From: DATDFB01 sp035276475
GTDB lineage: Bacteria; Acidobacteriota; Thermoanaerobaculia; Gp7-AA8
Reading direction: 5' to 3'
Assembly (NCBI GenBank): GCA_035276475.1
Contig: DATELQ010000061.1
Coordinates: forward strand, 1 to 64,000
DNA: 64,000 nucleotides
Made by a program: the position numbers and the translations under genes. Positions 35,485-44,183 of the stretch are shown in pieces (positions within the stretch are counted from its first letter, which is position 1; each line of letters opens with the position of its first letter). The notes below the pieces were generated by a model. It was given only the letters and a program-made list of their open reading frames with translations. It was not told the origin of the DNA and did no database searches.

Positions 35485-37983
35485 TTACTTCAACCGATAA
35501 ATAATTCTTACGTTCACCGTCCGCCCCGCTTGCAGCACGCTCGGCAGCGTCTCCGAGCCGACCGCCCAGTACTGTTTGTCGAACACGTTGTCGGCGAGGA
35601 GCTGCAGCGTCACGTTCGGCAGCAGGTCGCGGTACATGAGCGCCACGCCCGTCGTCGAGTAGGCGTCGAGGGAGTCGCCGAGGTAGCCCGGATCGGCGAT
35701 GTAGGCCGTGCCGTGGCCGATCTTCCGCGGGCCGGAGTAGTGCGTCCGCACCGACGCCGTCAGATGGCGCCACTCCGCGTCGACGCCGACGTTGACCTGG
35801 TTCTTGGCGATGTTCGGCACGCGCACGATCTCGGTGAAGCCCGGAAAGCCGGTCAAGGGAACGCTCTGCACCGCGTTCGTGTGCGTGTAGTTCGCCCAGA
35901 GGCCGATGCCGCCGATCTTGTGGCGCGCCGTCGCTTCCAGGCCGCGCACGCGCACCTCGTCGCGGTTCTCGTTCTGCTCGCAGGGGTTGCATTTCCCTAC
36001 CGGCGGAACGGTCAACATGCCGATGACGCCGGTGTAATGGGCCTGGTAGGCGGTGAGCTGTGCGGCCGTCTCCTCGTCCGGCTCCCATCCCGCGCTCAGC
36101 TCCGTGTTCCGCACGCGCTCCGGCCGCAGACCGAAGTTGAGCGATGACTGGAACGTGAACCGCGGAAAGACGTAGCCGCCGAATTTCTCGGTATCGGTCG
36201 GGTCCTTGAACGCCTCGGCGTAGATGGCCTTGAAGACCAGCCGGCGGTTGGGCGTATAGATCGCGCCCAGCCGCGGCGTGAAGAGCGACCCGAAGCCGGC
36301 CACCTTCGGATCGACGTTATTGTTGATCTCGTTGTGGCTGACGCGGCCGGCGGCGATGAACCGCAGCTCCGGCCACGGCTTCCACGAGCCCTGCGCCCAG
36401 AGCGCCGCGTCGGTGTGATAGTTGTGCACGGCCTCGAAGCCGAGGTCGCCGTTGGCCCATTCGTCGTACTGGTCCTGGATCACGCTCTTGGTGAGCTCGA
36501 CGCCGGTGACGGCGCTCATCGTCTCCGTCGGCTGCCAGGCCATGCTGATCTCGTTGCGGATCTGCGTCGAAAGCGCGCGGCCATTGATGTCGATGACGAA
36601 TCCGGCGCGCGGGCAAAGGGCCGTGCCGCAGCGGACGAGGTCTCTCGACGTCAAGATCTCGCTCGCGTAGGAGACGAGAGCGTCGAACTCCGAGGCCTTG
36701 CGGTCGATGCTCGACTGCCGGTAACGCGTGAAGAGGGTCAGGGTTCCGGCCGACAGCCGCGCCGAATAGCGCGCGTAGAGCGCGGTCTCCTCGGGCGTGA
36801 AAGTGGTGTTGCCGCCGAATACGACGTTGCCGTACCCGGAAGCCACCCCTTCCTCGCTGCGCCACGACTGCAGGCCGAGGGTGAGATTGGAGATCTGCAC
36901 CTTGGCGTTGAGGCCCCAGTTCTCGGCCTGGTCGTCGAATCCGAGGCCGTTCTGCGCGACGAGCGCGGCGTCGGCCTGGCGGATGAGCTCGAGGTTCGCC
37001 GGGCTGACGCCCTTGAGCGTCGGCAGCGCCGCGTAGTTGAAGTTTTTGTACGTGTAGTCCCAGGCGTCGAAGCCGGAGAGGTTGCGCTCCCTCCCGTTCT
37101 GGTAACGCCCCGCCAGAGACCACGTCACCGTCCCGCCGCTCGCGGCGCCGGCCATGGTCAGGTCGACGGCGCGGTTGGCGTAGCCGCCGGCGGTGACGTG
37201 CCCGGTGAGGGCGAAGCGCTTCTCGCCGAGGAGGGCGGCGGCGTCCTTGGTGATCACGTTGATCACGCCGGTGTAGGCGTTCGCGCCGTACATCGTCGAG
37301 GCCGGGCCGTACACGACCTCGACGCGGTCGATGTTCGTGAGCGGGTATTGCCGCGAGAGGTACTCCGTCCCTTGCGTGAGGTCGTTCTGCTCGACGCCGT
37401 CGACGAGGAGCAGCAAGCGGCTGTTGAATTCGTCGTAGTAGCCGCGCTGGTAGACGTGCGAATAGATGTCGCCGTTGGTGCGGCTGACGTCGAAGCCGGG
37501 GAGGTCGTGGAGGAGCTGCTCGAGGTCGAGGTAGCCGCGGCGCTCGATCTCCTCGCCGGTGACGACGACGACGGTGGCGGGCGCCTCGCGCAGGCTCTCC
37601 GCGCTCTTCGACACGGAGGTCACCTGCGTCGACTGCTCCTCTTTCCGCACCTCAGAGAGGAGCGCCGCGAAGCGCGCCGACCCCGTGGCATCGTCGAAGG
37701 TCGGCTCGAGGCGGAGAAGCTTCGACACTTCCTTGCGCGCTTCGTCGGGCCGCTCGTCGTACATGAGCGCGCGGGCCAGGAGCGACTGCACCTGAACCGC
37801 GACCGTGCGCGAGAGCTTGGCGTGCGCGCAGTCCTGGCGCAGCAGCGCCGCGGCCTGCGCGAAGTTGCCGTCGTCGTACGACTTCTGCGCCTGCGCGAAG
37901 GCAGTCTGGCAGGCGCTCTGCGCCTGCGCGCCGTGCGCGGCGGCGAAGAGGAGGGCGGCGGCGAAGAGCGCGATGCGTTTCAT
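35485..37983 (-). CDS. TonB-dependent outer-membrane receptor with N-terminal TPR-like extension
   Basis: An 832-residue outer-membrane protein. Residues 1-21 are a signal peptide. About 24-115 is a helical TPR-like region (AQKSYDDGNFAQAAALLRQD; RPDEARKEVSKLLRLEPTF) not found in ordinary receptors. The plug spans about 130-250 (PATVVVVTGEEIERRGYLDL, DVEQ-type loop VDGVEQNDLTQG, VEVVYGPASTMYGANAYTGV), followed by the barrel ending VNVRIIYRLK. The final residue is Lys rather than the usual aromatic. Two Cys pairs (RCGTALC, KCNPC) probably lie in outer loops. Its ATG overlaps the stop of the WD40/STAND gene (ATGA), so it is translationally coupled to signalling genes. The ligand is unknown. Confidence 0.92.
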   Translation of the reverse strand: MKRIALFAAALLFAAAHGAQAQSACQTAFAQAQKSYDDGNFAQAAALLRQDCAHAKLSRTVAVQVQSLLARALMYDERPDEARKEVSKLLRLEPTFDDATGSARFAALLSEVRKEEQSTQVTSVSKSAESLREAPATVVVVTGEEIERRGYLDLEQLLHDLPGFDVSRTNGDIYSHVYQRGYYDEFNSRLLLLVDGVEQNDLTQGTEYLSRQYPLTNIDRVEVVYGPASTMYGANAYTGVINVITKDAAALLGEKRFALTGHVTAGGYANRAVDLTMAGAASGGTVTWSLAGRYQNGRERNLSGFDAWDYTYKNFNYAALPTLKGVSPANLELIRQADAALVAQNGLGFDDQAENWGLNAKVQISNLTLGLQSWRSEEGVASGYGNVVFGGNTTFTPEETALYARYSARLSAGTLTLFTRYRQSSIDRKASEFDALVSYASEILTSRDLVRCGTALCPRAGFVIDINGRALSTQIRNEISMAWQPTETMSAVTGVELTKSVIQDQYDEWANGDLGFEAVHNYHTDAALWAQGSWKPWPELRFIAAGRVSHNEINNNVDPKVAGFGSLFTPRLGAIYTPNRRLVFKAIYAEAFKDPTDTEKFGGYVFPRFTFQSSLNFGLRPERVRNTELSAGWEPDEETAAQLTAYQAHYTGVIGMLTVPPVGKCNPCEQNENRDEVRVRGLEATARHKIGGIGLWANYTHTNAVQSVPLTGFPGFTEIVRVPNIAKNQVNVGVDAEWRHLTASVRTHYSGPRKIGHGTAYIADPGYLGDSLDAYSTTGVALMYRDLLPNVTLQLLADNVFDKQYWAVGSETLPSVLQAGRTVNVRIIYRLK

Positions 37984-40900
37984 TTCATCCCCAGCTTCAG
38001 CTCGGAGCATGGATTCGTCTCGGGATACTGCTCGTCGGTGTAGCGGCTCCACGTTTCCTGTGTGAGCGGCTCGAGGTTGGTGCGGCAGAGGTGCGCGGCG
38101 AGGACGTCGGTGCGCGCGTCGGAGATGCGGATGGCCGGCTCTTTGCCGGCGGAGATGACGCCGCTGCCGTCGGCGTTGAACGCCACGGCCCAGATCCACC
38201 CCTCCTGCCGCGGCAGCACCTCGGGCGGCGCCTCGGGCTTGTCGAGGTGCCAGAGGCGGACCGTGCCGTCGGAGCTGCCGGAAGCGAGGGTGTCGCCGCG
38301 CGGATTGAAGCTCAATGAATTGACGCTCGCGCCGTGGCCGGAGAAGGTGAGCGGCTCGCGTCCGGGCCGCAGCGGCGAGAGGACGATGCGGCCGTCCGCG
38401 CGGCCGCAGAGGAGGGCCGCGCCGTCCGGTTTGAAGGCGACGCTGCGGATGTCGTTCGCGCCGTTGCAGGCGCTGCGCGGCGCGCCGTTCGGCTGCGCGG
38501 CGTCCCACACCAAGGCGCCGGACGGTTGGCTCGCCGCGACGTGCTTGCCGTCGGCGCTCCAGGCCACGGCGCGCACGCCGTTCTTGTTGTCGCCTGCGCG
38601 CAGCTTTGCCGGTGAGTTGGGATGCGCCGCATCCCACAGCGTGACGGTGCCGTCGAGGTTTCCGGCCGCGAGGAGCGTCCCCGCCGGCTGGAAGGCCATC
38701 GACATCACCGCCCGGCTGCCTGCGGTGAGCTCCTTCAGCGTCGCGTTGCCGCTGCGAAGATCGAAGACGGCGACCTTGCCGCCGTCCGTGCCGGCGGCGA
38801 GGAGGTTGTCGTGCAAGGCCAGCGCGCGCACGGGGCCGGCGAGGCGGCCGACGGCTTTCGGCGCCAGCCACTGATTGCGGTCGTAGTCGTGACGCGAGAT
38901 CTGCCCGCTCTCGTCGCCGGCGAAGATGGTGCGCCCGTCGGGCGAGACGGCGATCGACAGCGCGCCGTTCTTTTGCGGCAGTTTCTGCACGGTGGGCGTC
39001 GGATAGCGCGCGCCGACGGCGTGCATGGCCGCGAAGAGGTCCGGATCGTTCGCGTCGCCGCCGTTCTCGCGGTTGAGCCGATAGGCTTCGAGCACGAGGC
39101 GGACGTCGACGGCGCGGGCCTCGCGCGAGGTCAGCGCCAAGGCGCGCGACGCGGCGAGGTGGCTCAGCGTCTGCGCGCGTGCGCGCTGCTCGTCTGCTTG
39201 TTTCTTCTCCGCGACCGCCTGGCCGCGGGCGGTCTCCGCCGCCGTGGCGTTCTCGCGCGCAATCCGTTCATTGTCGAGCGCTTTCTGCTGCTCGCTCTCG
39301 GCGCGCTGCCGGTTCTGTTCTGCGAGCTTGCTCTGCTTTTTCGCGACCTCTGTCTGCGTCTCGGCGCGGACACGCTGCTGCTCGGCCTTCTCGCGCTCGG
39401 CGAGGGCGACGGAGCGCGACGCTTCCGCGCTGTGCTTCTCTTCCTCGGCGCGCCGCTTCTCCGCTTGCGCGCGCATCTGCGCCTCGTGGACGCGGATGAC
39501 CTCTTCCTCCGCCTTGCGCTCCGCCTGCACAGCCGCCGCTTTCTGCTGCAGTGCCGTGTAGCCGAGGCCGACCATGAGCAGGAATCCGACCGAGAGCACG
39601 GCGAGGGCAATGCGCGTCCGCCGCAGCTCGCGCCGGCGCCGGGCCTCGCGCGCCTGGGCCTTGTCGTCGCGCTCCTTCTTGCTGGCGTCGAGGAAGGCCA
39701 TGGCCCGCGCGAACGACGGGTCGTAACGCTCGGCCCACTCCGGCGTCGGATGCTCGTTGTCGCGCCACGTCAGCGCGAACTGCAGCTCCGGATCGCGCCA
39801 GAGCGCGGCGCGCCCTTCCTCGTGCCGTTGCGCCGCCTGCGCGAGGCTGAGATAGAGCTGGCCGGCGTGCGCTTCGTCGTCGGCCCACTTCGAGAGGCGC
39901 GTCCAGTTGCGCATCAGGCTCTCGTGGGAGATATCGAGGATGGAGTCGTCGTCGAGAATGACGTTCGCCGTCGGCATCAGGAACGAGCGGCCGGTGCGGC
40001 GGAAGCTCTCCGTGACGCGCTCGATCTCGCCGAGGCTCGCCTGGGCGACGGCGCGGATCTCGCGAACCGAGGCGGGCCGGCGCACGCCGCGCGGATCCGA
40101 AGCCTTGTCGGTCAGCGCCTTGAACAACTTCTGCGCGATCAACTGCCCGAGCTCATCGAGCTCGCCGAACGCCTCCTCGGCGTGCAGCGAGAGCGCGTCG
40201 TGCAGCGTGCCGATGTCCTCGTAGTGCCGCAGGTCGAGGGCCTCGCCGGGCTTGTGCTCCCTCGACCATCGATCCCACGTCCGCATCAATGCGTGCTGGA
40301 GGATCGGGAGTTGGTCGGGATCGTCGCCGACGTCGTTGAGCAGCCGCGAGACGAGCCGCGGCGCGATCGTGGCGCCGCCCACGGCGACCGGGCCGGTGAC
40401 GGCGATCTTCAGCTCATCGCGCGTCATGCGCGGCACGAGGTAGATGCCGTCGTTGACGACCTCGGGCAGCGTGCCGAACTCCATGCAGTCGCCGATGAAG
40501 TCGGAGCGCATGGTGATGGCGATGTAGATCGGGATCTCGCTCTCGCGCGCCGCCAGGAGGAGCTTGACGAACGCCGCGGCGTCGTCGCCGCCGGTGCGGC
40601 GGCTGCGCTTGTAGCGGAAGATCTCCTCGAACTGGTCGACGAGGACGAGGACGTTGTCGTGCGGGCCGATCTGCGACTGGCGGATGCATTCGACCAGGCC
40701 GAGGCGGCTGGCGCGCAGCGTCGTTTCGAAGAAGGCGCACGTCAGCGCGTCGTCGCCGCTGTCGCCCAGGGCCTCGGGAGCCGTGAGCGCCACGGCGAGG
40801 TTGCCGATCGGATCTTCGCCCGGGCGCATGATGGCCACGCGCCAGCACGATCCGGCGCGCGTCATGGCGCCGCCGTAGAGGCTGGGGATGAGCCCCGAGC

Positions 40901-41117
40901 GCACGAGCGACGACTTGCCGCTGCCGGAGCGCCCGAGGATGGAGAGGAAGCGCGTCGTGCGCAGCCGCCGCAGCAGCTCGTCCGTCTGCCGCTCGCGGCC
41001 GAAGAAGAGGTAGTCCTCGTCCGGCTCGAACGGGCGCAACCCGGGGAACGGATTGACCTCGGCCGTCGGCTCGAGGCCGATGACGATGCCCGACGAAAGG
41101 CGGCTGACGGACCTCAT
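37980..41117 (-). CDS. nSTAND1-type NTPase with transmembrane helix, coiled coil and seven-blade WD40 propeller
   Basis: A 1045-residue signalling protein. It opens FPGLRPFEPDEDYLFFGRE, the hallmark of nSTAND1 NTPases. Walker A is GRSGSGKS (62-69) and Walker B NVLVLVDQFEEIF (Asp161). A winged-helix/helical region reaches about residue 450. Then comes a basic stretch (RRRRELRRTR), one hydrophobic helix (about 502-522), a long Ala/Glu/Arg-rich coiled coil (about 525-665) and seven WD40 repeats (about 711-1005). A tail with two Cys (LCRTNLEPLTQETWSRY...NPC) follows. The positive-inside rule places the NTPase in the cytoplasm and the propeller in the periplasm. It overlaps by ATGA both the upstream TIR gene and the downstream TonB receptor. 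STAND proteins are ATP-driven sensor switches. Confidence 0.92.
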   Translation of the reverse strand: MRSVSRLSSGIVIGLEPTAEVNPFPGLRPFEPDEDYLFFGRERQTDELLRRLRTTRFLSILGRSGSGKSSLVRSGLIPSLYGGAMTRAGSCWRVAIMRPGEDPIGNLAVALTAPEALGDSGDDALTCAFFETTLRASRLGLVECIRQSQIGPHDNVLVLVDQFEEIFRYKRSRRTGGDDAAAFVKLLLAARESEIPIYIAITMRSDFIGDCMEFGTLPEVVNDGIYLVPRMTRDELKIAVTGPVAVGGATIAPRLVSRLLNDVGDDPDQLPILQHALMRTWDRWSREHKPGEALDLRHYEDIGTLHDALSLHAEEAFGELDELGQLIAQKLFKALTDKASDPRGVRRPASVREIRAVAQASLGEIERVTESFRRTGRSFLMPTANVILDDDSILDISHESLMRNWTRLSKWADDEAHAGQLYLSLAQAAQRHEEGRAALWRDPELQFALTWRDNEHPTPEWAERYDPSFARAMAFLDASKKERDDKAQAREARRRRELRRTRIALAVLSVGFLLMVGLGYTALQQKAAAVQAERKAEEEVIRVHEAQMRAQAEKRRAEEEKHSAEASRSVALAEREKAEQQRVRAETQTEVAKKQSKLAEQNRQRAESEQQKALDNERIARENATAAETARGQAVAEKKQADEQRARAQTLSHLAASRALALTSREARAVDVRLVLEAYRLNRENGGDANDPDLFAAMHAVGARYPTPTVQKLPQKNGALSIAVSPDGRTIFAGDESGQISRHDYDRNQWLAPKAVGRLAGPVRALALHDNLLAAGTDGGKVAVFDLRSGNATLKELTAGSRAVMSMAFQPAGTLLAAGNLDGTVTLWDAAHPNSPAKLRAGDNKNGVRAVAWSADGKHVAASQPSGALVWDAAQPNGAPRSACNGANDIRSVAFKPDGAALLCGRADGRIVLSPLRPGREPLTFSGHGASVNSLSFNPRGDTLASGSSDGTVRLWHLDKPEAPPEVLPRQEGWIWAVAFNADGSGVISAGKEPAIRISDARTDVLAAHLCRTNLEPLTQETWSRYTDEQYPETNPCSELKLGMK

Positions 41118-42601
41118 GACGCACCTCGCGCGTTCGCGATGGCGTCAAGGAGCGGCGCGAGCGCCGCGGGATCGAAGCCGCCGGCGGGCTCGCGCAGGAG
41201 CGTGGCCTCGTGCGTGCGGAAACGCTCCTTCTGCGGCGTGGCCGGCGCGCCGACGTAGATGCCGCGGCCGAGGAGCGGCCGCTCGCGCCCGAGGGCGGCG
41301 CTCTTCTGGAGTTCGCGCAGCTTCCGCCGCAGCCACAGCTCGTCGCCCGCGCCGTAATAGAGAAGGATGACGTCGGCCGCGCGGAGGTTCTCCTCGTGCT
41401 CGAGCCGCGCCTGCGCTTCGTCTTCGTCGAAGAAGGGGAGGATGACTTCGAAGCCGTGCGCGAAGAGATAGTCCTCGAGCGGCGGCGTGGCCTCGACGTC
41501 CTGTTGATCGCAGAGAAGGTAGAGCCGCAAATGCTCTTCCTGCGTGGGGATGGCGGCGGCCTTGACGAGGACGGGCGGCGGCGGCGCGAGTTTGCGGTAG
41601 ATGATCGACTTCAGGTCTTCGAGCGGGACTTCCAGCAGCTCCGCGGCGGCGTGGACGACGGGGCTGGTCTGCAGGTGCTCGACGAAGGCGCGCTGGCGCT
41701 CGTCCTCGATCTCCAGCTCCCGCGGGAGCCAGATGATGCTCGACAACTGCGTCCCCGCCGCCGAGGCCTCGGAGGCGAGGGCCTGTTGCCGCTCGACGAT
41801 GGAGACTCTCGCTCCCTCGGGCACGATGCCGTAGTTGCGCCCGACGAGATGGATCGACACTGTGCTGCGCGCGAGCTGCTCGCGCACGACAGCGTCGAGC
41901 TCCGGCGCGACGAGCGGCAGCGCGCGGTCGGGCAGCACTTCGTACCCATTGCGGAGGAGGTCGCGCTTGATCGCTTCGCGCTCCTCGCGCAGCTCGTAGC
42001 TGGTCTCGGCGAGGTAGAGGGTTCCCTTCGGCTCCGCCATGGGGGCCGCGGCCGTAGTCTCGTCGCCCATCATGTCGAGGAGCTGGGCGATGTCGTAGGC
42101 GAGGTCGTCGAGCTTGGTGAGAAACGCTCGCTCTTTGCCGTAGTCGCGCGAGAGCTCCCGCGGCCGCCCGCTCTCGTCGTAGACGAAGAATTCGTAGCCG
42201 AGCATCGGCTGCACTTCCTCGGGGAGCTTCTGCGGACTGACCGGCGTCTTGACGACCTTGAAGATGCGCGCCTTGTCGCCGATGCGCACGCCGCCGGAGC
42301 GCTCGGCGGCGCGGCAGAACTCCTTGAGCTCGCGGTTGCACCACTCCGACTGCACGTAGCGCGGCGAGAGGATGGAGACGAGCGCGGCGATGCGCGGGAG
42401 ACGCTCCAGGATGGTGTCGGCGAAGAGGTCGTTGCCCTGCAGCTTCGGATCGCGCCAGATGCGCGGCTTCTCTCCGCGCACCTGGGCCACGCGGATCTCC
42501 AGGAGCCGGTGCAGCTCGGAGACCCACCCCTGCTCGCCGGCGATCAGCGCTTGGTCGTCGATATGGGCATAGCTGATGAGGAAGTCATGCTCGAAGGACA
42601 T
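41114..42601 (-). CDS. TIR-domain protein with additional DUF4062-like and second TIR-like modules
   Basis: A 495-residue protein without signal or membrane helix. Residues 1-150 are a TIR domain: box 1 DFLISYAHIDD, box 2 RIWRDPKLQGNDLF and SPRYVQSEWCNREL, where Glu91 matches the NADase glutamate of TIR enzymes. Residues about 190-320 (LYLAETSYELREEREAIKRD; STVSIHLVGRNYGIVPEG) look like a DUF4062-type Rossmann-like module. Residues about 355-470 (LRLYLLCDQQDVE; ADVILLYYGAGDELWLRRKL) resemble a further TIR-like module. It is the first gene of the TIR-STAND-TonB-receptor unit, its stop overlapping the STAND start. It could be an NAD-consuming effector or a scaffold; the catalytic role is inferred from one motif. 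Confidence 0.88.
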   Translation of the reverse strand: MSFEHDFLISYAHIDDQALIAGEQGWVSELHRLLEIRVAQVRGEKPRIWRDPKLQGNDLFADTILERLPRIAALVSILSPRYVQSEWCNRELKEFCRAAERSGGVRIGDKARIFKVVKTPVSPQKLPEEVQPMLGYEFFVYDESGRPRELSRDYGKERAFLTKLDDLAYDIAQLLDMMGDETTAAAPMAEPKGTLYLAETSYELREEREAIKRDLLRNGYEVLPDRALPLVAPELDAVVREQLARSTVSIHLVGRNYGIVPEGARVSIVERQQALASEASAAGTQLSSIIWLPRELEIEDERQRAFVEHLQTSPVVHAAAELLEVPLEDLKSIIYRKLAPPPPVLVKAAAIPTQEEHLRLYLLCDQQDVEATPPLEDYLFAHGFEVILPFFDEDEAQARLEHEENLRAADVILLYYGAGDELWLRRKLRELQKSAALGRERPLLGRGIYVGAPATPQKERFRTHEATLLREPAGGFDPAALAPLLDAIANARGAS

Positions 42602-42638
42602 TGGATTGTTTTGGGACCACTTAAGGAGTGACGCAGGA

Positions 42639-42654
42639 GGGTATTTCCCTACCC
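42639..42654. promoter_or_regulatory. Palindrome upstream of the TIR operon
   Basis: GGGTATTTCCCTACCC is an inverted repeat with arms GGGTA/TACCC, 38 bases upstream of the TIR start. Read on the minus strand it contains GGTAGGGAAAT, an 11-base string that recurs at 44894-44904, upstream of prmA. It may be an operator for the TIR operon or for the divergent membrane-protein/pyrophosphatase genes. Confidence 0.35.
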
Positions 42655-42727
42655 GAGGCGGCGGCGCGTTCGTGCGAAACTTTTGCTACACTCCTCACCG
42701 CCGCGCTCGGTCCGCGGCACGCCATCG

Positions 42728-43108
42728 ATGATGACTTCTCCGATCCGCACGGCTTGCGCACTCTCCGCCGCGGCGACGTTCTTCGTGGCCATCGCTGCGA
42801 TCGTCACGGACGGCGAGTGGGCGCTGCCGCTCGTGGCCGCCGCGGTGTTCGCGCTCGTGGCCATGTTCGGCGCCGGCCCGGCGCCGCGCGACTTCGGCGC
42901 GATCTTCGAGAACTTCCGCCGCTTCCGCGTGGCCATGATGGTCTGCTTCACCGCGGCGTTGACGCTCTACAGCGCCGCCGCGGCGCTGAAGAACCAGGCC
43001 GCGGCGACGCTCGGCGTGGCCTTCTGGCTCGTCGCCTTCGTGCTGGCCTTCTTCGTCGTTTACTTCCGCGGCCGCGTTAGAGTGTTCGAGAACGCACAAG
43101 TGAAGTGA
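42728..43108 (+). CDS. Small integral membrane protein (126 aa), unknown
   Basis: A 126-residue protein with about four hydrophobic segments (near residues 8-26, 31-50, 67-86 and 92-112) and a charged C-terminus (YFRGRVRVFENAQVK). I do not recognise the family. Start taken at ATG 42728, although ATG 42731 or an upstream ATG at 42683 are possible. Its stop overlaps the GTG of the pyrophosphatase gene by four bases, so the two are coupled. It diverges from the TIR operon, with 126 bases between the start codons. Confidence 0.6.
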   Translation: MMTSPIRTACALSAAATFFVAIAAIVTDGEWALPLVAAAVFALVAMFGAGPAPRDFGAIFENFRRFRVAMMVCFTAALTLYSAAAALKNQAAATLGVAFWLVAFVLAFFVVYFRGRVRVFENAQVK

Positions 43109-43704
43109 CGACGTTTTCGCGATATCGACCGCACCCCTGGCACGGCCTCTCCGCCGGCGCCGACGCGCCGCGCGTGGTTACGGCGTACATCGAGATCACG
43201 CCGTTCGACCTGGTGAAGTACGAGGTCGACAAGGCCAGCGGGTACCTGCGCATCGACCGCCCGCAAAGGACGTCGTCGCAGCCGCCGGCGCTCTACGGCT
43301 TCATCCCCCAGACGTACTGCGCCGAGAACGTGGCCGCCCTCGCGCCCGGCGCGGAGCGCGGCGACGGCGACCCGCTCGATATCTGCGTGCTGAGCGAGCG
43401 CCCGATCGCGAAGTCGGAGATCCTGATCGCCGCGCGCGTGATCGGAGGATTGCAGATGATCGACGGCGGCGAAGCCGACGACAAGATCATCGCCGTGCTG
43501 CAAGGCGACTACGTCTGGGGAAACGCCGCCGACCTGGGCGACGTCCCCTCCGTCCTCGTCGAGCGCCTCCAGCACTATTTCTCGACGTACAAGCTCAAGC
43601 CCGGCGAGGCCGCGCGCACGAAGATCACGCACGCGTATGGGTACGAGGCCGCGGCAAAGGTGATCGAGGCGGCGATGCGGGATTACGCGGCGCACTTTGT
43701 ATAG
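43105..43704 (+). CDS. ppa: Inorganic pyrophosphatase, family I
   Basis: A 199-residue soluble family-I pyrophosphatase, hydrolysing PPi from biosynthetic reactions. Visible motifs are ALYGFIPQTYC, the metal-binding signature GDGDPLDICVLSE and GGLQMIDGGEADDKIIAVL with the catalytic Asp pair. The start is a GTG at 43105 overlapping the previous stop (GTGA). It is slightly longer at the N-terminus than the roughly 175-residue norm. The TspO-like gene starts two bases after its stop. Confidence 0.92.
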   Translation: MTTFSRYRPHPWHGLSAGADAPRVVTAYIEITPFDLVKYEVDKASGYLRIDRPQRTSSQPPALYGFIPQTYCAENVAALAPGAERGDGDPLDICVLSERPIAKSEILIAARVIGGLQMIDGGEADDKIIAVLQGDYVWGNAADLGDVPSVLVERLQHYFSTYKLKPGEAARTKITHAYGYEAAAKVIEAAMRDYAAHFV

Positions 43705-43706
43705 CC

Positions 43707-44177
43707 GTGCTTCCGCTCGCGCTTTCGATCCTGATATGCGCCGGCTTCGCCGCGTTGGAAGGGCTCTGCGCCGGAACGAACGTGAAGAGGTTTTTCGCCG
43801 AGCTCCGTTTCCCGCGCTATTCGGCACCGCTATGGGTTTGGTCGATCATCGGCGCCATCTATTACGTGATTTTCGGTTTCATCCTCTTCCGGCTCCTCAC
43901 GCACGGCGTCGCCGGTGCCGTCGAAGTCTCGGCGCTGCTCCTCACGGCATCGATGATGCTCCTCAACGCACTGACGAACTTCGTCATCTTTCGCGCGCGG
44001 AACCTCCGTCTTGCGTTCATCGTCGGCGGCATCTTTCCCGTCCTCGACGTCGGGCTCTTCCTCTGCCTCGTCCGCCTCGACCGCGTCGCCGCATGGTCGT
44101 TGGTCCCTTACCTGATGTACAGGGTGTACGCGGTTTGGTGGGGCTACTCGCTCTGGAGAATCAACCAGACGCCGTGA
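43707..44177 (+). CDS. TspO/MBR-like membrane protein
   Basis: A 156-residue membrane protein with five predicted helices. The segment FFAELRFPRYSAPLWVWSII followed by YYVIFGFILF, and the C-terminal LVPYLMYRVYAVWWGYSLW, resemble the tryptophan-rich TspO/MBR family that binds tetrapyrroles in the bacterial envelope. The tryptophan content is lower than in classical TspO, so this may be a diverged member. The start is GTG at 43707, immediately after the pyrophosphatase stop. A strong hairpin follows its stop. Confidence 0.65.
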   Translation: MLPLALSILICAGFAALEGLCAGTNVKRFFAELRFPRYSAPLWVWSIIGAIYYVIFGFILFRLLTHGVAGAVEVSALLLTASMMLLNALTNFVIFRARNLRLAFIVGGIFPVLDVGLFLCLVRLDRVAAWSLVPYLMYRVYAVWWGYSLWRINQTP

Positions 44178-44183
44178 ACCGCA

